Part shown: positions 37,967 through 48,285 of the stretch, piece after piece
Layout: every line of letters begins with the position of its first letter
Numbering within the stretch: position 1 is the stretch's first letter
Assembly (NCBI GenBank): GCA_963971225.1
Contig: OZ020270.1
Coordinates: forward strand, 16,417,817-16,481,816
DNA from: Melieria omissa
Lineage: Eukaryota; Arthropoda; Insecta; Diptera; Ulidiidae
Length of the DNA: 64,000 nucleotides
Direction of reading: 5' to 3'
Translations under genes and position numbers: made by a program
The notes under the pieces: model-generated
Told to the model about the DNA's origin: nothing
Seen by the model: the letters and a program-made list of their open reading frames with translations, nothing else
Databases searched by the model: none

Positions 37967-39374
37967 ACTTACACCACAGAATAAACAGTAATACAGAACG
38001 CGCATCTCATACAAATTCAAAACTGTTAAGGGGTCGTAATATTACGACCACTGTTAATTTAACATTACGTCCACTGCTATTAACATTACAAACAGCACTT
38101 GACAGCTTTCGTTTCTGTTATATTCAATATATGTTTTTTGTTTTCTAGCAAAGCGAGTGAGCGTTCGGCATTTTTGTCGGCAACTCGCCATCATTCGGTA
38201 GCTTCATTGCTTAGTAATTTTTTTTCTACAGCATTTTTGCTTGCAATAAGAGGAACAAATGCAGTATAGCGAACCCTCATGAAAAAAAAACCGAAAATTG
38301 AATCATAAAGAGCTTATTTTTGTGAATCTTACAAACTAAAAATTGTTCCTCGGAAATGGCCACAGAAGGTGTGGCTCGTGGTCAAGGTTCAAAGTTTTAA
38401 TAAAAAAAACTCAATTAATCTCTAACTGATTTACACGATATGGGTATCAAACGAAAGGATTTTTTATACCTTTCTTCTGAAAGAAAAATTTTTTCAAAAC
38501 TTATTTTTTTTTTGAAAAAATTCATAATTAAGGTGTAATAACTTTGTTACCATATTATAGCCTGTGAAATTTTCTTTGCAACGAAATATAAAAATGAATA
38601 CTTTTGTGTTTTTTGAATAAATTTTTTTAATTTTTTCTAGCTTGACTCTGGGTTCAAAGCCATTTCATATTCACCTTCGCCATCACTTTCGGGTAATAAG
38701 GGCTGAAAGGGGTTGTACAAAGTACCTGCCATATTAAAAAAGATTCGAAAAGATCTAGATTACTAGCTTTGCATTATTTTATAAACTTAAATTTCGCCAA
38801 ATAACCGTTAAAACCTTTTTTGCATTTATGGTATTGGGGCATTGAATATGCAAAATGAATGTGAAACAAATTGTATTATGTATTAAAAAAAATAAACAAT
38901 TTTAGGGGAGAAACAATTATTAAATTAATTATTTAGTATCTTCAGTTTTTGGGATGTGCTTGTGTTATTTTTTTCACTTGCCCATGAACAGTGCTTTCTT
39001 AATAAAACTAAAATCATAAAGTCTAGCATCTGTTCCTTATGCTCGCAACATTTGTTAAACCAATGGGGGTAGCTTTTTTGCATTTTCCTATTATTAATTT
39101 TTTTATCCCAAGAGTTTGCGGGTTATTTTTGAAAATATTACAAAAAACTTGTATGTGGGCATTACTTGTTTCTAAAAACTCATGTGAGCAGCAATGAGGT
39201 TTCCAAAATCGAGTAATGAACTGTAATTTTTGTGAAATATGAAAAGTTCGCTGGGAGCAGATAAAATCTCATTTTCTTTCCGTACTTCTCTTTCGCAATC
39301 ATCACAATTTATCTTCGGTAGCACTTTAAAGGCAACGTAACCAATAAAATAACGTAACGATGGGAGATCAATAT
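37967..39374. other. AT-rich region downstream of the P-like gene
   Basis: Contains a perfect 18-bp palindrome GGTCGTAATATTACGACC at 38032-38049 and otherwise only AT-rich text. As it lies 3' of the P-like transposase (minus strand), part of it may be that element's 3' region, but I could not find inverted tips. Confidence 0.35.
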
Positions 39375-41423
39375 TTATTTTGAAGAAGTTTTAAAACTGT
39401 CGTTGAAAATACAATTGTCAACAGATATACCCTCGTTATTTTCAACATTTTGGCTGATTTCTTCAATATTTTTACTGAAACTGCTTTCATCCTCAGGAAA
39501 AGATTCTTCCGTTAAAATATTGGAAAGCAAATCTGTAGTTGTGTCTGTTATCTCTTCACAATTACTTTGGGAGCTAAGTTGAACGATTTTCGCTGTCATC
39601 AATCGCGCCAATATGTTATTTATTTCAGCGACAGACGGATTATTACTGTTTCCACCCTTTTGTCGTAACACTGCAAAAGAATTTTCAAGCTTATCTTGAT
39701 TAAGCGTTCGTGTCATTAAAAAAAATACTTCCGATTCCTTTTTTAAAATTTTATCAACCAGTTGTAGAACCGCATTTAAGGTAAGTTTCATACCATCTAA
39801 AAAGTATACTTTCTTTTTTTCGTCAGTAAATTTTACATCTTTCAAATAATCCAAAAAATATTTAATGTACTCATGTGACTTATTGTTCTGTTGTAGTGCA
39901 CTTCTATATGGATTTTTAGAATATAGCGAACCACTATTCAAACAATCAAATATTTTGTCAATTTTTTCGACAAAACTAGCAGTGGATATAGCCGTTTCTT
40001 TACTGCTTCGTTTAAATCCAACTGTGTCTGCCACTGTCTTTATTGCAGCTTGTACGGTTCGGCTGAAAACTTGTGTAGCTAACTTCACTTTCATTTTTTC
40101 GAAAGAATTCGGGAAGATGTGCTGTCTAGTTAGCTTAGGGCACATTTTCGTTCCCAAACTTAATTCCATTTCCCACAGCTCCTGCATTACTTTAAAGCTT
40201 ACTCTGCCATCCGGCGTTTGAAGATCGCATTTTATTAACCCATTTCGAAGAGATTTTATTAGGTGTGGGAAATCAAACAAACAGTATGTTTCGGTGTTAT
40301 TAAACATAAAAAAAGGGGTTTCTGGCGAAACACCAAGCTCGGAAAAACACTTTCTATTTGCAGATCCTTGATCGCAGGTCAAGACCTTGATTGTGATTCC
40401 GATGCTATTGAGAATTTTTTAATTTTCGTTAATAATATTCTTTAATAAGTCTCCAGAAAGACCATTTTTTGAAACAAAATAATTTAAAACCAAAGCCCAA
40501 TTGGAAAACATTGATTTTAACATGAACACACATAGTTGTTTCCCAATTTCGGAGGTTCTTTCAAATCCGTTTTCTTCAAACCCATCTACCAAATCTAACT
40601 TTGGGTTGTACCGCAACTCTCTTCGAATTGTCATTTCATCGAATAATAAAATCATGTTAGCTTTCTCCCATTGCTTTAGATCTAGACATTTTTGTTTTAT
40701 GATATCGAATGAGCTATTTTTGAAGCCTGGCTGTAGAAATTTCACGGGTGCCCATCGATGGAGGGAAGCAATATGAGGTAAATTTAAATGTAGTTTGTTT
40801 CTTAAAAAAGAATATGTTGATTGAGACACATAGAAAATATTTTGCGTCAATTCTTTTACTTCTTTGCTGTATTCCTTAGGCCGGGAATTTAAAAGAAGTT
40901 TGCAAAGGGTTTTTGACTCACTGCCTACATGTTTTAAGGAATCAATTCTATTATCTAAACTAGAATTTACGCATTTTTTATATTCCTTTTTTTAATTATT
41001 AAACTTTCCAAGCAGATTGTAATAATTTCGTCTGTAAAAGTTAACAGACTTTGCATATTTTTTGCAATTATTACAACCTTTAGCCTGGGAATTTAATAAC
41101 CGACGTTTTTTCGCGTAGCACTCTGGTTCAACAAATTCATAATCATCATTAAATTCTTCCAAATTATGAACAGGAATAGCTCCAGACTTTAACTTTTTTT
41201 TACCCATATCCGAATCTGCAAAATGGTTTCCGCAAATATATAGCGTTTTTGAGTAATCTTCTATAGCTACGTTGCACTTTTCTCTCCAAATTTGACCCAT
41301 GACAGAATCAAATGGGGGAAATTTAAAAATTCGTAAACCTTCGTTATGACGTTTTGATTTTTTGCAGGTTCGGATGCAACATTTTACTCTGCATTTCTTA
41401 GAAATAATTCCCACAGGCTCCAT
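39375..41423 (-). pseudogene. P-element-like THAP transposase, one frame with two in-frame stops
   Basis: The 683-codon span is a single minus-strand frame interrupted only by TAA at 40992-40994 and TAA at 40419-40421. Residues about 11-75 are a THAP zinc-binding domain (CCIRTC near 15-20, FKFPP, the tryptophan of QIWREKC, CGNHF, LKSGAIP). The middle has the P-transposase start of the RNase H-like fold (LPHIASLHRW, then LLFDEMTIR near residue 260), the second catalytic region (TCDQGSANR near 349), DFPHLIKSLRN, and the C-terminal NQDKLENSFAVLRQKGGNSN block. P-family transposases use the THAP domain to bind their own ends. Either a dead copy with two nonsense changes, or much less likely a readthrough gene. 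Confidence 0.88.
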
Positions 41424-41474
41424 TTTGCAGTTTTATGGAAAAATATATATTTGTATATATATTGTTAATCAAAT

Positions 41475-41679
41475 GATTCAATCACGTCAAGAATGTAAGC
41501 TCAACCGAGAATGATTCAATCACGTCAAAAATATAGGTTTAAGAATAATTGATTCAATCACGTCAAGAATGTAAGCTCAACTGAGAATGAGTCAATCACG
41601 TCAAAAATATAGGTTTAAAAATAATTGAGTCAATCACGTCAAGAATGTAAACTCAACCGAGAATGAGTCAATCACGTCA
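41475..41679. repeat. 38-bp alternating tandem array
   Basis: Five full 38-bp units and a partial sixth begin at 41475 and repeat every 38 bp. Each starts GAKTCAATCACGTCA. Odd units continue AGAATGTAAGCTCAACCGAG and even units AAAATATAGGTTTAAGAATA, so the true period is a 76-bp dimer. The array resumes at 45991-46052 after the non-LTR element, in a longer, degenerate form. Confidence 0.92.
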
Positions 41680-41694
41680 GTCTCAGTTGACTGC

Positions 41695-43014
41695 TTGAAC
41701 TGTGCGGTTGTGCTCTTTGCCTTGTCTGCTATGTCATCTTGTTCAAAGTGCGGTTTGCCTACCGCTAATCAAGTATCAATAGCGTGTGTCTTGTGCTGTA
41801 GCTGCCTACACGTAAGCTGCGCTAACATCAGTGGTGATTGCCTAAAATTTCTAAAGTCGTCGCAGAACATCTCCTACAAGTGCGATTCTTGTGTCCGGAA
41901 TCCCCGCCAGATTTGTGCTGACAAATTTTTTGAGCTCTGCAGCGCACTTGAAGCTGTCTCCGCTATCTTCGAATCATGGAAAAGTGCGCATACCCAGCGT
42001 GCCGCTGGCATTGATGCTGGTGTCAAGCCCAACCTGCCAGCTTTCATCAACAACAACAACAAAGTCCTGACTCGCTCGAAGGCTAAGGTAATGGAACCGG
42101 GACGTCTGGTCACAGCTGGAGGTACAGCTGACCCCGTTTCTCCGCTTCCATATAACAGCAATGACAACAACAAAATCAATAAGCCAAAGAGGAGTGATTC
42201 TGTTGGCAAAACTGTGCTTAGCTCAGCTACTCGCTCTGGATCTTTGAAGCATGCCTGCTCTCCAACCGATGCCGCTCTCTCTGATCTCTCAGTGGTTGTT
42301 GCGCCTACGCCTTCCACCGCTGTCCGTGTTGATGCTGCTTCGTGCTCTCTTGCTGCTCCCACTGTTGCTAATGGTACTGGTGTTGCTATTGCTGCTGGTA
42401 ATTCTGACGCGCCTTCTGCCGCTGCCTTTGACGCTGCTGCTTCCTGCTCTCTCGCTCCTCCTATTGTTGTTGACGGACCTGCTGCTAAATTGGTTGATGC
42501 TTTGGACGATGCTGCCTCGAGTGCTGCTGTGGCCGCTGCCCTAAGCTCGCTTCAAACTCCCTGGTCTACACAGGTTGCGGCCGTTGATGCTGTCAACTCG
42601 CAAAACTCCCCTACTCCAACCTCGCAACGCAACCCCGAATGGACAGTTGTCGCCAAACGCAATCGAAGTAAGCAAAGACAATCGGTGGTTGTTGGTTCCA
42701 ACAACAACAAAGACTTAGATGTTGCGGTTCGAATGAAATGGCTTCACATCTCTTCGTTTCTACCTAAAGTGACGGAAGCTGATATTATCAATTATGTATC
42801 TAATCATGCTGCTATTGATGTTAAGCACCTTTTGTGCTATAAACTTATTAAGAAAGATATTGCCTTAGAATCGTTGAAAAAAGTAAATTTTAAGCTAGGA
42901 GTTTCAGAAATCTATTACGGGAAGGTACTGTGCTCAAATCTTTGGCCTGCTAATGTAGAATTACGTCCCTTCCGTTTTTTTCAAAGACCCGATGCACCTC
43001 AGACAGGTGCCTAG
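41695..43014 (+). CDS. ORF1 of beta: PHD-like zinc-finger protein
   Basis: The frame spans up to 439 codons; its first listed codon is not an ATG, and the ATG at about 41731 (MSSCSKCGLPTANQ) is the likelier start. Residues about 15-65 (from the listed start) form a cysteine-rich PHD-like finger: CSKCG, then CVLCCSCLHVSC, then YKCDSC. A long alanine- and serine-rich linker follows, then a C-terminal domain with RMKWLHISSFLPKVTEADI ... DVKHLLCY, resembling an RRM-like fold. PHD-type ORF1 proteins are known in CR1-like elements. It is presumed to bind element RNA or chromatin. The stop TAG (43012-43014) lies within the open region of the ORF2 frame. Confidence 0.8.
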   Translation: MNCAVVLFALSAMSSCSKCGLPTANQVSIACVLCCSCLHVSCANISGDCLKFLKSSQNISYKCDSCVRNPRQICADKFFELCSALEAVSAIFESWKSAHTQRAAGIDAGVKPNLPAFINNNNKVLTRSKAKVMEPGRLVTAGGTADPVSPLPYNSNDNNKINKPKRSDSVGKTVLSSATRSGSLKHACSPTDAALSDLSVVVAPTPSTAVRVDAASCSLAAPTVANGTGVAIAAGNSDAPSAAAFDAAASCSLAPPIVVDGPAAKLVDALDDAASSAAVAAALSSLQTPWSTQVAAVDAVNSQNSPTPTSQRNPEWTVVAKRNRSKQRQSVVVGSNNNKDLDVAVRMKWLHISSFLPKVTEADIINYVSNHAAIDVKHLLCYKLIKKDIALESLKKVNFKLGVSEIYYGKVLCSNLWPANVELRPFRFFQRPDAPQTGA

Positions 43015-45881
43015 CGGATGCAAAGAGCACAAGGGTTAATAATGATTTAAGAATTTACTTTCAAAATGTGTCGGGTCTCAGAACGAAATCTGGGGCGTTG
43101 TTTACTATGAGCTCTCACCTGGATTATGAAATTTTTGTCCTCGTTGAGACCTGGTTAACTAAGGATTTCTTTGATAATGAATTTTTTGATGCTAATCTTT
43201 ATAATGTCTATCGTAAAGATAGGGATGCTGTGAAAACTGGGTTGTCCAGAGGTGGTGGGGTCCTCATTGCAGTTAGTTGCAAATTACGGTCGTGGCTTGT
43301 TCCTTTGCGGGACTCAGACTCTCTCCTGGATCAACTTTGCGTTGCGGTTGAGGGAGCCTCAAAGCTATTTATCTGTGCTTCCTATATCCCACCTGCTAGT
43401 GTGGATTATCTTTATAAGGCCCATGTAGACAACATTTTAACATTAGCAATGAAATACCCTGATGATCACTTTTGTGTCCTTGGTGATTTCAATTTGTGTA
43501 ATGTTGAATGGTCTTATTTGGATAATAGTTTGGCCTTATACCCTAATAACGCAATTACCTTTGCGGAGACTTATGTTTTAGACAATCTTCAATATTTAAA
43601 CCTAATTCAGATAAATAGTTTTGTAAATAAACTTAATAGAATTCTGGATTTGATGTTCATTAGTGATGGCATGAACTTTTCCTTACATGAATGTCACTTG
43701 CCTCTCTCTTGCTCGGGTATACATCATGTTCCCCTTGTTCTTGAAATGCAGTTTTATGAGTTTAAGAACAAATTCTTGCTTAACCAGAAATCTTGCTTTA
43801 ACTTTAAAAAATGTAACTTTCTATTAGTAAATAATTTACTACATTCGGTGCATTGGGACTCTCTTTTCTCAGGGCATGATGTTTCAAATTGCTTTGATAT
43901 TTTCAAAAATAAGGTGTATGACATTTGTGTTGAACACACCCCACTGTTAAAAAAGAGATGTTATAAAATACCTTGGTTTACTAAAAAGTTAAAAAAACTA
44001 AAGAATTTGAGAAATAAGTTCTATAAAAAATTTAAAGTTACTTGTAATTCCCACTTTAAGCTTAAATACCTGTTTTACTCTAAAAAGTTCAATTCGTTGA
44101 GCAATTCGCTGCGTAAGAATTATAACCGGAAGTTTGAATCTGAGATCAAAACGAATCCGAAAGCCTTTTGGCGTTTCGTCAATTCTAAAAAACTTTCTGC
44201 AAATATTCCTACCAAAGTATTTTTGAAGGATGTTACGGCGGATAGCCCCTCTGAGGCAGCTAACCTTTTTGCGGATTTTTTCCGTTCAAATTTTGTACGT
44301 GATACTGGAGCCCCCGCAAATTTTGAGACGAACATTAACTCTCACATAAACTTTGGCTCATTGTGCTTATCTCGGGAGGACGTAATTGAAGGCATTGGTT
44401 GTCTCAAGTCCTCTACGCAAACTGATGTAGACGGGCTTTCGGCGTGCCTATTTAAGAATTGTGATTCATTTGTCTCTCCGCTCTTAAATATCTTCAATCG
44501 TTCACTGGAATCGGGCGATTTTATTGATGCGTGGAAAGCTACTTCCATCACTCCAATTTTTAAAAGTGGCAACAAGAATAACATTGCTAACTATAGGACG
44601 ATTTCCAAATTATCGACTGTTTCTAAACTGTTTGAATCCCTGATTAAGAAAAAGCTTTACTTTGCAGTCAAAAGTTTAATCTCTCCTTACCAGCATGGCT
44701 TTGTCTCCGGCAGGTCAACAGTTTCTAACCTTGCCGTTTTCTCTGAATATTGCTTAGCAGCTTTTAGTGAAGGTCTCCAAGTTGACACTATTTACACGGA
44801 CTTTTCTAAAGCTTTTGACACAGTAAGTCATTCAATCCTGGTCTCAAAAATGGCTGCACTAGGTTTTCACTCTACCTTTCTTCAATGGATCTACTCGTAT
44901 CTCTCTAATCGTAAATGTGTTGTAGTGGTTGACAATGTTTCTTCTTTACCTTTTATTGCTTCCTCTGGTGTTCCCCAGGGTAGTATTTTAGGTCCTCTTT
45001 TCTTTGTTATTTTTATTAATGATATTTCAAGTTGCTTCACTAATTCTAACTTTCTACTATATGCTGATGACTTAAAGATCTACACTTCCATTAGGAATGC
45101 CTCAGATGCGGCTTTTCTCCAATCAGATTTACACAAGGTTACCGATTGGTGTCGTGTCAACCGTTTATCTTTAAACATCAATAAGTGTTTTCATATGTCA
45201 TTTTCTAAGTCTCGTGCTCCTATTCGTACTTGTTATTCTATCTGTAATTCTCGTCTTAAAGCCATTACCGAGGTTTCGGATTTAGGTGTCTTCTTCGACT
45301 CAAAATTTTTATTTCACAAGCACTTAAGCTACACAATTGCTAAATCTTATGCTATGCTTGGTTTCATCCGCCGTTTCAGTTCGGACTTTACTGATCCATA
45401 TACACTTAAACTACTTTATATTTCTCTGGTTCGCTCAAAATTAGAATATGCGGTCTTTATTTGGAGGCCCTTCTATGAATGCCACATAAAACGTTTAGAA
45501 CGCATTCAAAAGGCTTTCCTTCGGTTTGCTCTTCGTTCCCTACATTTTGAAAATCCCACTCCCTCTTATAGCTCACGATGCATGCTCATTGATTTGCGCT
45601 CTTTAGATAGCAGAAGGTCTTTCCTCTGTATAATGTTTATTTTTGATCTAATTCGTGGCGCTGTTGACGCATCGTGCCTACTGCAACGTATAAACTTCCT
45701 AGCTCCGATTAGAACTCTACGAAGTCAAGATCTGTTTCTAATTCCACGTTGCAAAACAAATTACTCTTTTAATGCCCCAATTGTGCGAGCTTTGTCTGAG
45801 GCTAACTTACTCTCAAATTCTTTAGATTTTTCAGTTCCTAAAAATGTATTCAAGAATTTGTTAGAAAGACTTATAGTATAA
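43011..45881 (+). CDS. ORF2 of beta: endonuclease-reverse transcriptase
   Basis: More than 937 codons without a stop. The endonuclease begins with IYFQNVSGLRTKSG at about 43050, then VLVETWL, ASYIPP, VLGDFNL near residue 140 and HHVPLVL. The reverse transcriptase has GFVSGRSTVSNLAVF, GVPQGSILGPLFF near residue 637 and the catalytic LLYADDLKIY near residue 665 (counted from 43068). The C-terminus has no RNase H. There is no in-frame ATG ahead of the first endonuclease motif; the frame overlaps the ORF1 stop, so ORF2 is probably reached by reinitiation or a non-ATG codon. The first in-frame ATG (43107) would delete the QN motif needed for activity. Confidence 0.9.
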   Translation, partial: LADAKSTRVNNDLRIYFQNVSGLRTKSGALFTMSSHLDYEIFVLVETWLTKDFFDNEFFDANLYNVYRKDRDAVKTGLSRGGGVLIAVSCKLRSWLVPLRDSDSLLDQLCVAVEGASKLFICASYIPPASVDYLYKAHVDNILTLAMKYPDDHFCVLGDFNLCNVEWSYLDNSLALYPNNAITFAETYVLDNLQYLNLIQINSFVNKLNRILDLMFISDGMNFSLHECHLPLSCSGIHHVPLVLEMQFYEFKNKFLLNQKSCFNFKKCNFLLVNNLLHSVHWDSLFSGHDVSNCFDIFKNKVYDICVEHTPLLKKRCYKIPWFTKKLKKLKNLRNKFYKKFKVTCNSHFKLKYLFYSKKFNSLSNSLRKNYNRKFESEIKTNPKAFWRFVNSKKLSANIPTKVFLKDVTADSPSEAANLFADFFRSNFVRDTGAPANFETNINSHINFGSLCLSREDVIEGIGCLKSSTQTDVDGLSACLFKNCDSFVSPLLNIFNRSLESGDFIDAWKATSITPIFKSGNKNNIANYRTISKLSTVSKLFESLIKKKLYFAVKSLISPYQHGFVSGRSTVSNLAVFSEYCLAAFSEGLQVDTIYTDFSKAFDTVSHSILVSKMAALGFHSTFLQWIYSYLSNRKCVVVVDNVSSLPFIASSGVPQGSILGPLFFVIFINDISSCFTNSNFLLYADDLKIYTSIRNASDAAFLQSDLHKVTDWCRVNRLSLNINKCFHMSFSKSRAPIRTCYSICNSRLKAITEVSDLGVFFDSKFLFHKHLSYTIAKSYAMLGFIRRFSSDFTDPYTLKLLYISLVRSKLEYAVFIWRPFYECHIKRLERIQKAFLRFALRSLHFENPTPSYSSRCMLIDLRSLDSRRSFLCIMFIFDLIRGAVDASCLLQRINFLAPIRTLRSQDLFLIPRCKTNYSFNAPIVRALSEANLLSNSLDFSVPKNVFKNLLERLIV

Positions 45882-45990
45882 GTAGTATAAGTATAGTATA
45901 AGTGTCAGTTAGTCTGTATGAATTGTTAATTAATTCTAGGCTATTTTTAAATAAAGAATAAATAATAAAATATAAGTTTAATAAAAATTT

Positions 45991-46582
45991 AGTCAGTCAC
46001 GTCAAAAGTGTCAAAAGTTTAATGCTCAAAAAAATTGAGTCAATCACCTCCCACTAGTAACGACCGAAATAGCGAAACCTTTGGTTTTAAATGCTCATAA
46101 GAGTATGAACATCCGTTCACGCAGAAAGCCAATCGCATAATAACATGAAACAAGCAATTGTTCTGCAACCAACGCGTCGCCGGCAATCGGCAAAAGCCAG
46201 CCAGAAACGAAAATTTCAATTTTCAATCGCTGATCAGCACAACAACAACAACAGCACGGCGCCGTTCGCTTCGTGGAAAATAACAATAACTTCTACGGCC
46301 TGCTTCGAGCGCACGAGCCCGCTGTGCACTGCTCGGCACCTAGCGAAGTTGAAAATAACAGAGATCATCGTCACACGACAAATTAACAGAAACAAAAGTT
46401 CTGTTCACCAAACTCTGTTACCTCACCCCTGCTGCTTTCGGCCCGCACCCGTAATTCAGATTGCTTCGTGGGTCGACATGCGCATTCTGTATACTGTTTA
46501 TTCTGTGCTTACACTCACCCGAGCGAACGTTCGCCAACATGATTCTGATTATATTCACCGCTTGGCTGAGTTGAGTGATTAA
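45991..46582. other. end of the 38-bp array and unassigned sequence
   Basis: The degenerate array continues to about 46052. The frame at 46145-46582 (145 codons) has no recognisable motif and is low in conserved character. A block at 46190-46255 (AAGCCAGCCAGAAACGAAA ... ACAACAACAACAGC) is an inverted relative of 36660-36735, so part of this stretch belongs to an unidentified dispersed repeat. Confidence 0.4.
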
Positions 46583-47164
46583 CAGCCTGATTCTGTGTAT
46601 TCTTGACAAATTTTTTATCAAGAAATTTTATCAAGCAAAAGCTTTGCTGGTATTCTGATGCAACATTGATAAAGTAAAAAGCTCATTTAATTCAACATAA
46701 GGTGAATATGCGACATTTGTCAAATTGTCAAAAAATAAGACAAAAAGTTTAACTAAAGTAAGTTTTGCAAAAAAAACCGGCCTTGATAGCCCAGCGGGTA
46801 CGCGCTGGCTTCTCATACCGAGCGCCCCCGGTTCGAATCCTGGCTGGGCTGGAAATAAGTTCGTACGTTTTTTTTTAATAGTTTCATCACAATAGGCGCT
46901 TTTTGCATACAAAAAATAATTCGTGGGAGGTAACGGAATTTTTTTTTTATTTTCTCTGATGTAAAAGTGTAAAAATGCACAATTCTTCCATTTTCAATAG
47001 GCAAAATTTCAATTTTTATGCTGTTGTCAATAGCATTCACACTTTTGACAATTTATCAAGAAAAGAGCTTTTATTTTTGGGATAGAATACCGATTCTTGA
47101 CAAATAATAAAAACTTGACAAATAGTCAATATGGTGAATTTATCAAGTGTACAGAATCGGGCTG
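46583..47164. mobile_element. Harbinger-type MITE, 582 bp
   Basis: Inverted tips CAGCCTGATTCTGT and, on the other strand, CAGCCCGATTCTGT, with TAA on each side (46580-46582 and 47165-47167). A 3-bp TAA/TTA duplication is typical of PIF/Harbinger elements. Many internal TTGACAA/TTTATCAAG motifs occur in both orientations near the ends. It contains a tRNA-like unit at 46780-46876 and no coding frame. Confidence 0.78.
46780..46876 (+). ncRNA. tRNA-like Pol III unit inside the MITE
   Basis: A perfect A box TAGCCCAGCGGG (46787-46798) and a perfect B box GGTTCGAATCC (46830-46840) are spaced as in tRNA genes, and a nine-T terminator follows at 46868-46876. CAT stands at the place of the anticodon, suggesting a methionine-type origin. 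The 5' acceptor strand (GCCTTGA) does not pair with the 3' one (CTGGGCT), though AGCCCAG in the A box could pair with CTGGGCT. It therefore looks like a tRNA pseudogene or the head of a tRNA-derived SINE rather than a working tRNA. Confidence 0.65.
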
Positions 47165-47629
47165 TAAATGTGAGTAAGAATTTTAGTGTATGATGAAATC
47201 AAGATAATAGTGATTTTTGCAGTTCTCTGATGAGCACCGAAGACGATGAACGCAGTGGACATCCAAAAGAACCTGTTACGGACGAAAACATCAAAAAAAT
47301 CCACAAAATGATTTGGGAAGATCGTAAATTGAGGTTGATTTGTATACCTGACACTCTAAGGGCCGTTTTCTCATCTTCCCGTTAACTTTAAAGTTCACTT
47401 TAACGGGCCGATAAACGCATTTTCGTTTTCTCATCTGCCCGTTAAGCTATCCTCCCGATAAAATTTACCGGGAGGATTGAGTGCCTGTTAGGGCCGTTTT
47501 CTCATCTTCCCGTTAACTTTAAAGTTCACTTTAACGGGCCGATAAACGCATTTTCGTTTTCTCATCTGCCCGTTAAGCTATCCTCCCGATAAAATTTACC
47601 GGGAGGATTGAGTGCCTGTTAAACTTTAA

Positions 47630-47866
47630 CCCTTTCGGGACTACTGGGATAATACGTCCCAGCAAGTTTTTAATGCCTCTCAAAAAAATTATTCAAATCT
47701 TACAACCCACGCAAAAAATTTTTTCGATTTCGGTGTTCCCGCATAAAAGGATGATTTCAGAATTTGTTAGCATCCAATATAATTTTCTAACCCCAACATT
47801 CATGGCATGAGAACATTTCTACTGAGAGTATTTTGGATTTCAAAAATAAACTCCGTCCCGAAAGGG
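47630..47866. mobile_element. TTAA-type (piggyBac-like) MITE, 237 bp
   Basis: Perfect 12-bp inverted tips CCCTTTCGGGAC, flanked by TTAA (47626-47629 and 47867-47870). Only the first of the two duplicated Harbinger-type units contains it, so it inserted after, or was not copied by, the duplication. Confidence 0.85.
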
Positions 47867-48072
47867 TTAAAGTGAACTTTAAGTGGAAGTGGTGCCAAGT
47901 ACATGCATATGTTTGTTTACAAACAAAAAACAGCTGATAATGAAATTACAATTTGAAATGAAATTTGAATTTGAGATCTTTCGGTATGGAAAATAGGCGT
48001 GTTTCTTAAATTCATGCAGTGGAAAACGCTTTTGAAGGTACGGAGTCGCAAAATGCAGCAAATTGGACTTTT

Positions 48073-48285
48073 TCACTGCTTTGCACAGCTGACATGTCCA
48101 ATCGCTGCTGGGCCGCCACCTGTGCGATATGTTTCGCTCTTCTGCGCTGCAAGTTCCAGCTTGGACTTACGCTTCAAGCTGTCAAACTTGTCCCTCAACG
48201 ATTTCCAACGTCGGGACACGCCCCATTTGGTAGTAAAAGCATCAACAAGATTTTGCCAGGCAACATTTTTATTTTTTTCCTTCAA
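48073..48285 (-). pseudogene. Myb/SANT-like domain remnant, unit 1
   Basis: The 70-codon minus-strand frame reads NVAWQNLVDAFTTKWGVSRR, then WKSLRDKFDSLKRKSKLELA and YRTGGGPAA. The tryptophan spacing, the LK-rich third helix and the trailing TGGGP are features of Myb/SANT-like (NAIF1-type) DNA-binding domains found in Harbinger accessory proteins and related host genes. In an active element this protein brings the transposase to the ends. Here only the domain remains and no ATG-to-stop gene continues into a trihelix or transposase. Confidence 0.7.

Larger units (their letters stand above)
41680..45990 (+). mobile_element. non-LTR retrotransposon beta (CR1/Jockey group), apparently full length
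   Basis: About 4.3 kb, with an ORF1 and ORF2 that lack stops and a 3' end in an A-rich AATAAAGAATAAATAATAAA tail. Candidate target duplications are AGTCAATCACGTCA (41666-41679) and AGTCAGTCACGTCA (45991-46004), 13 of 14 identical, both within the 38-bp array. The 5' end at GTCTCAGTTGACTG leaves only a 15-bp leader before the ORF1 frame opens; because the array supplies the duplication sequence, a coincidental match is possible. Confidence 0.85.

Noticed and set aside
46145..46582. 145-codon frame as a gene
   Set aside because: No motif, and it overlaps a dispersed repeat block; ends where the MITE duplication begins.
46780..46851. Functional tRNA-Met gene
   Set aside because: A and B boxes are perfect, but the acceptor strands do not pair and the anticodon stem is poor, and it lies inside a MITE; called a tRNA-like unit instead.
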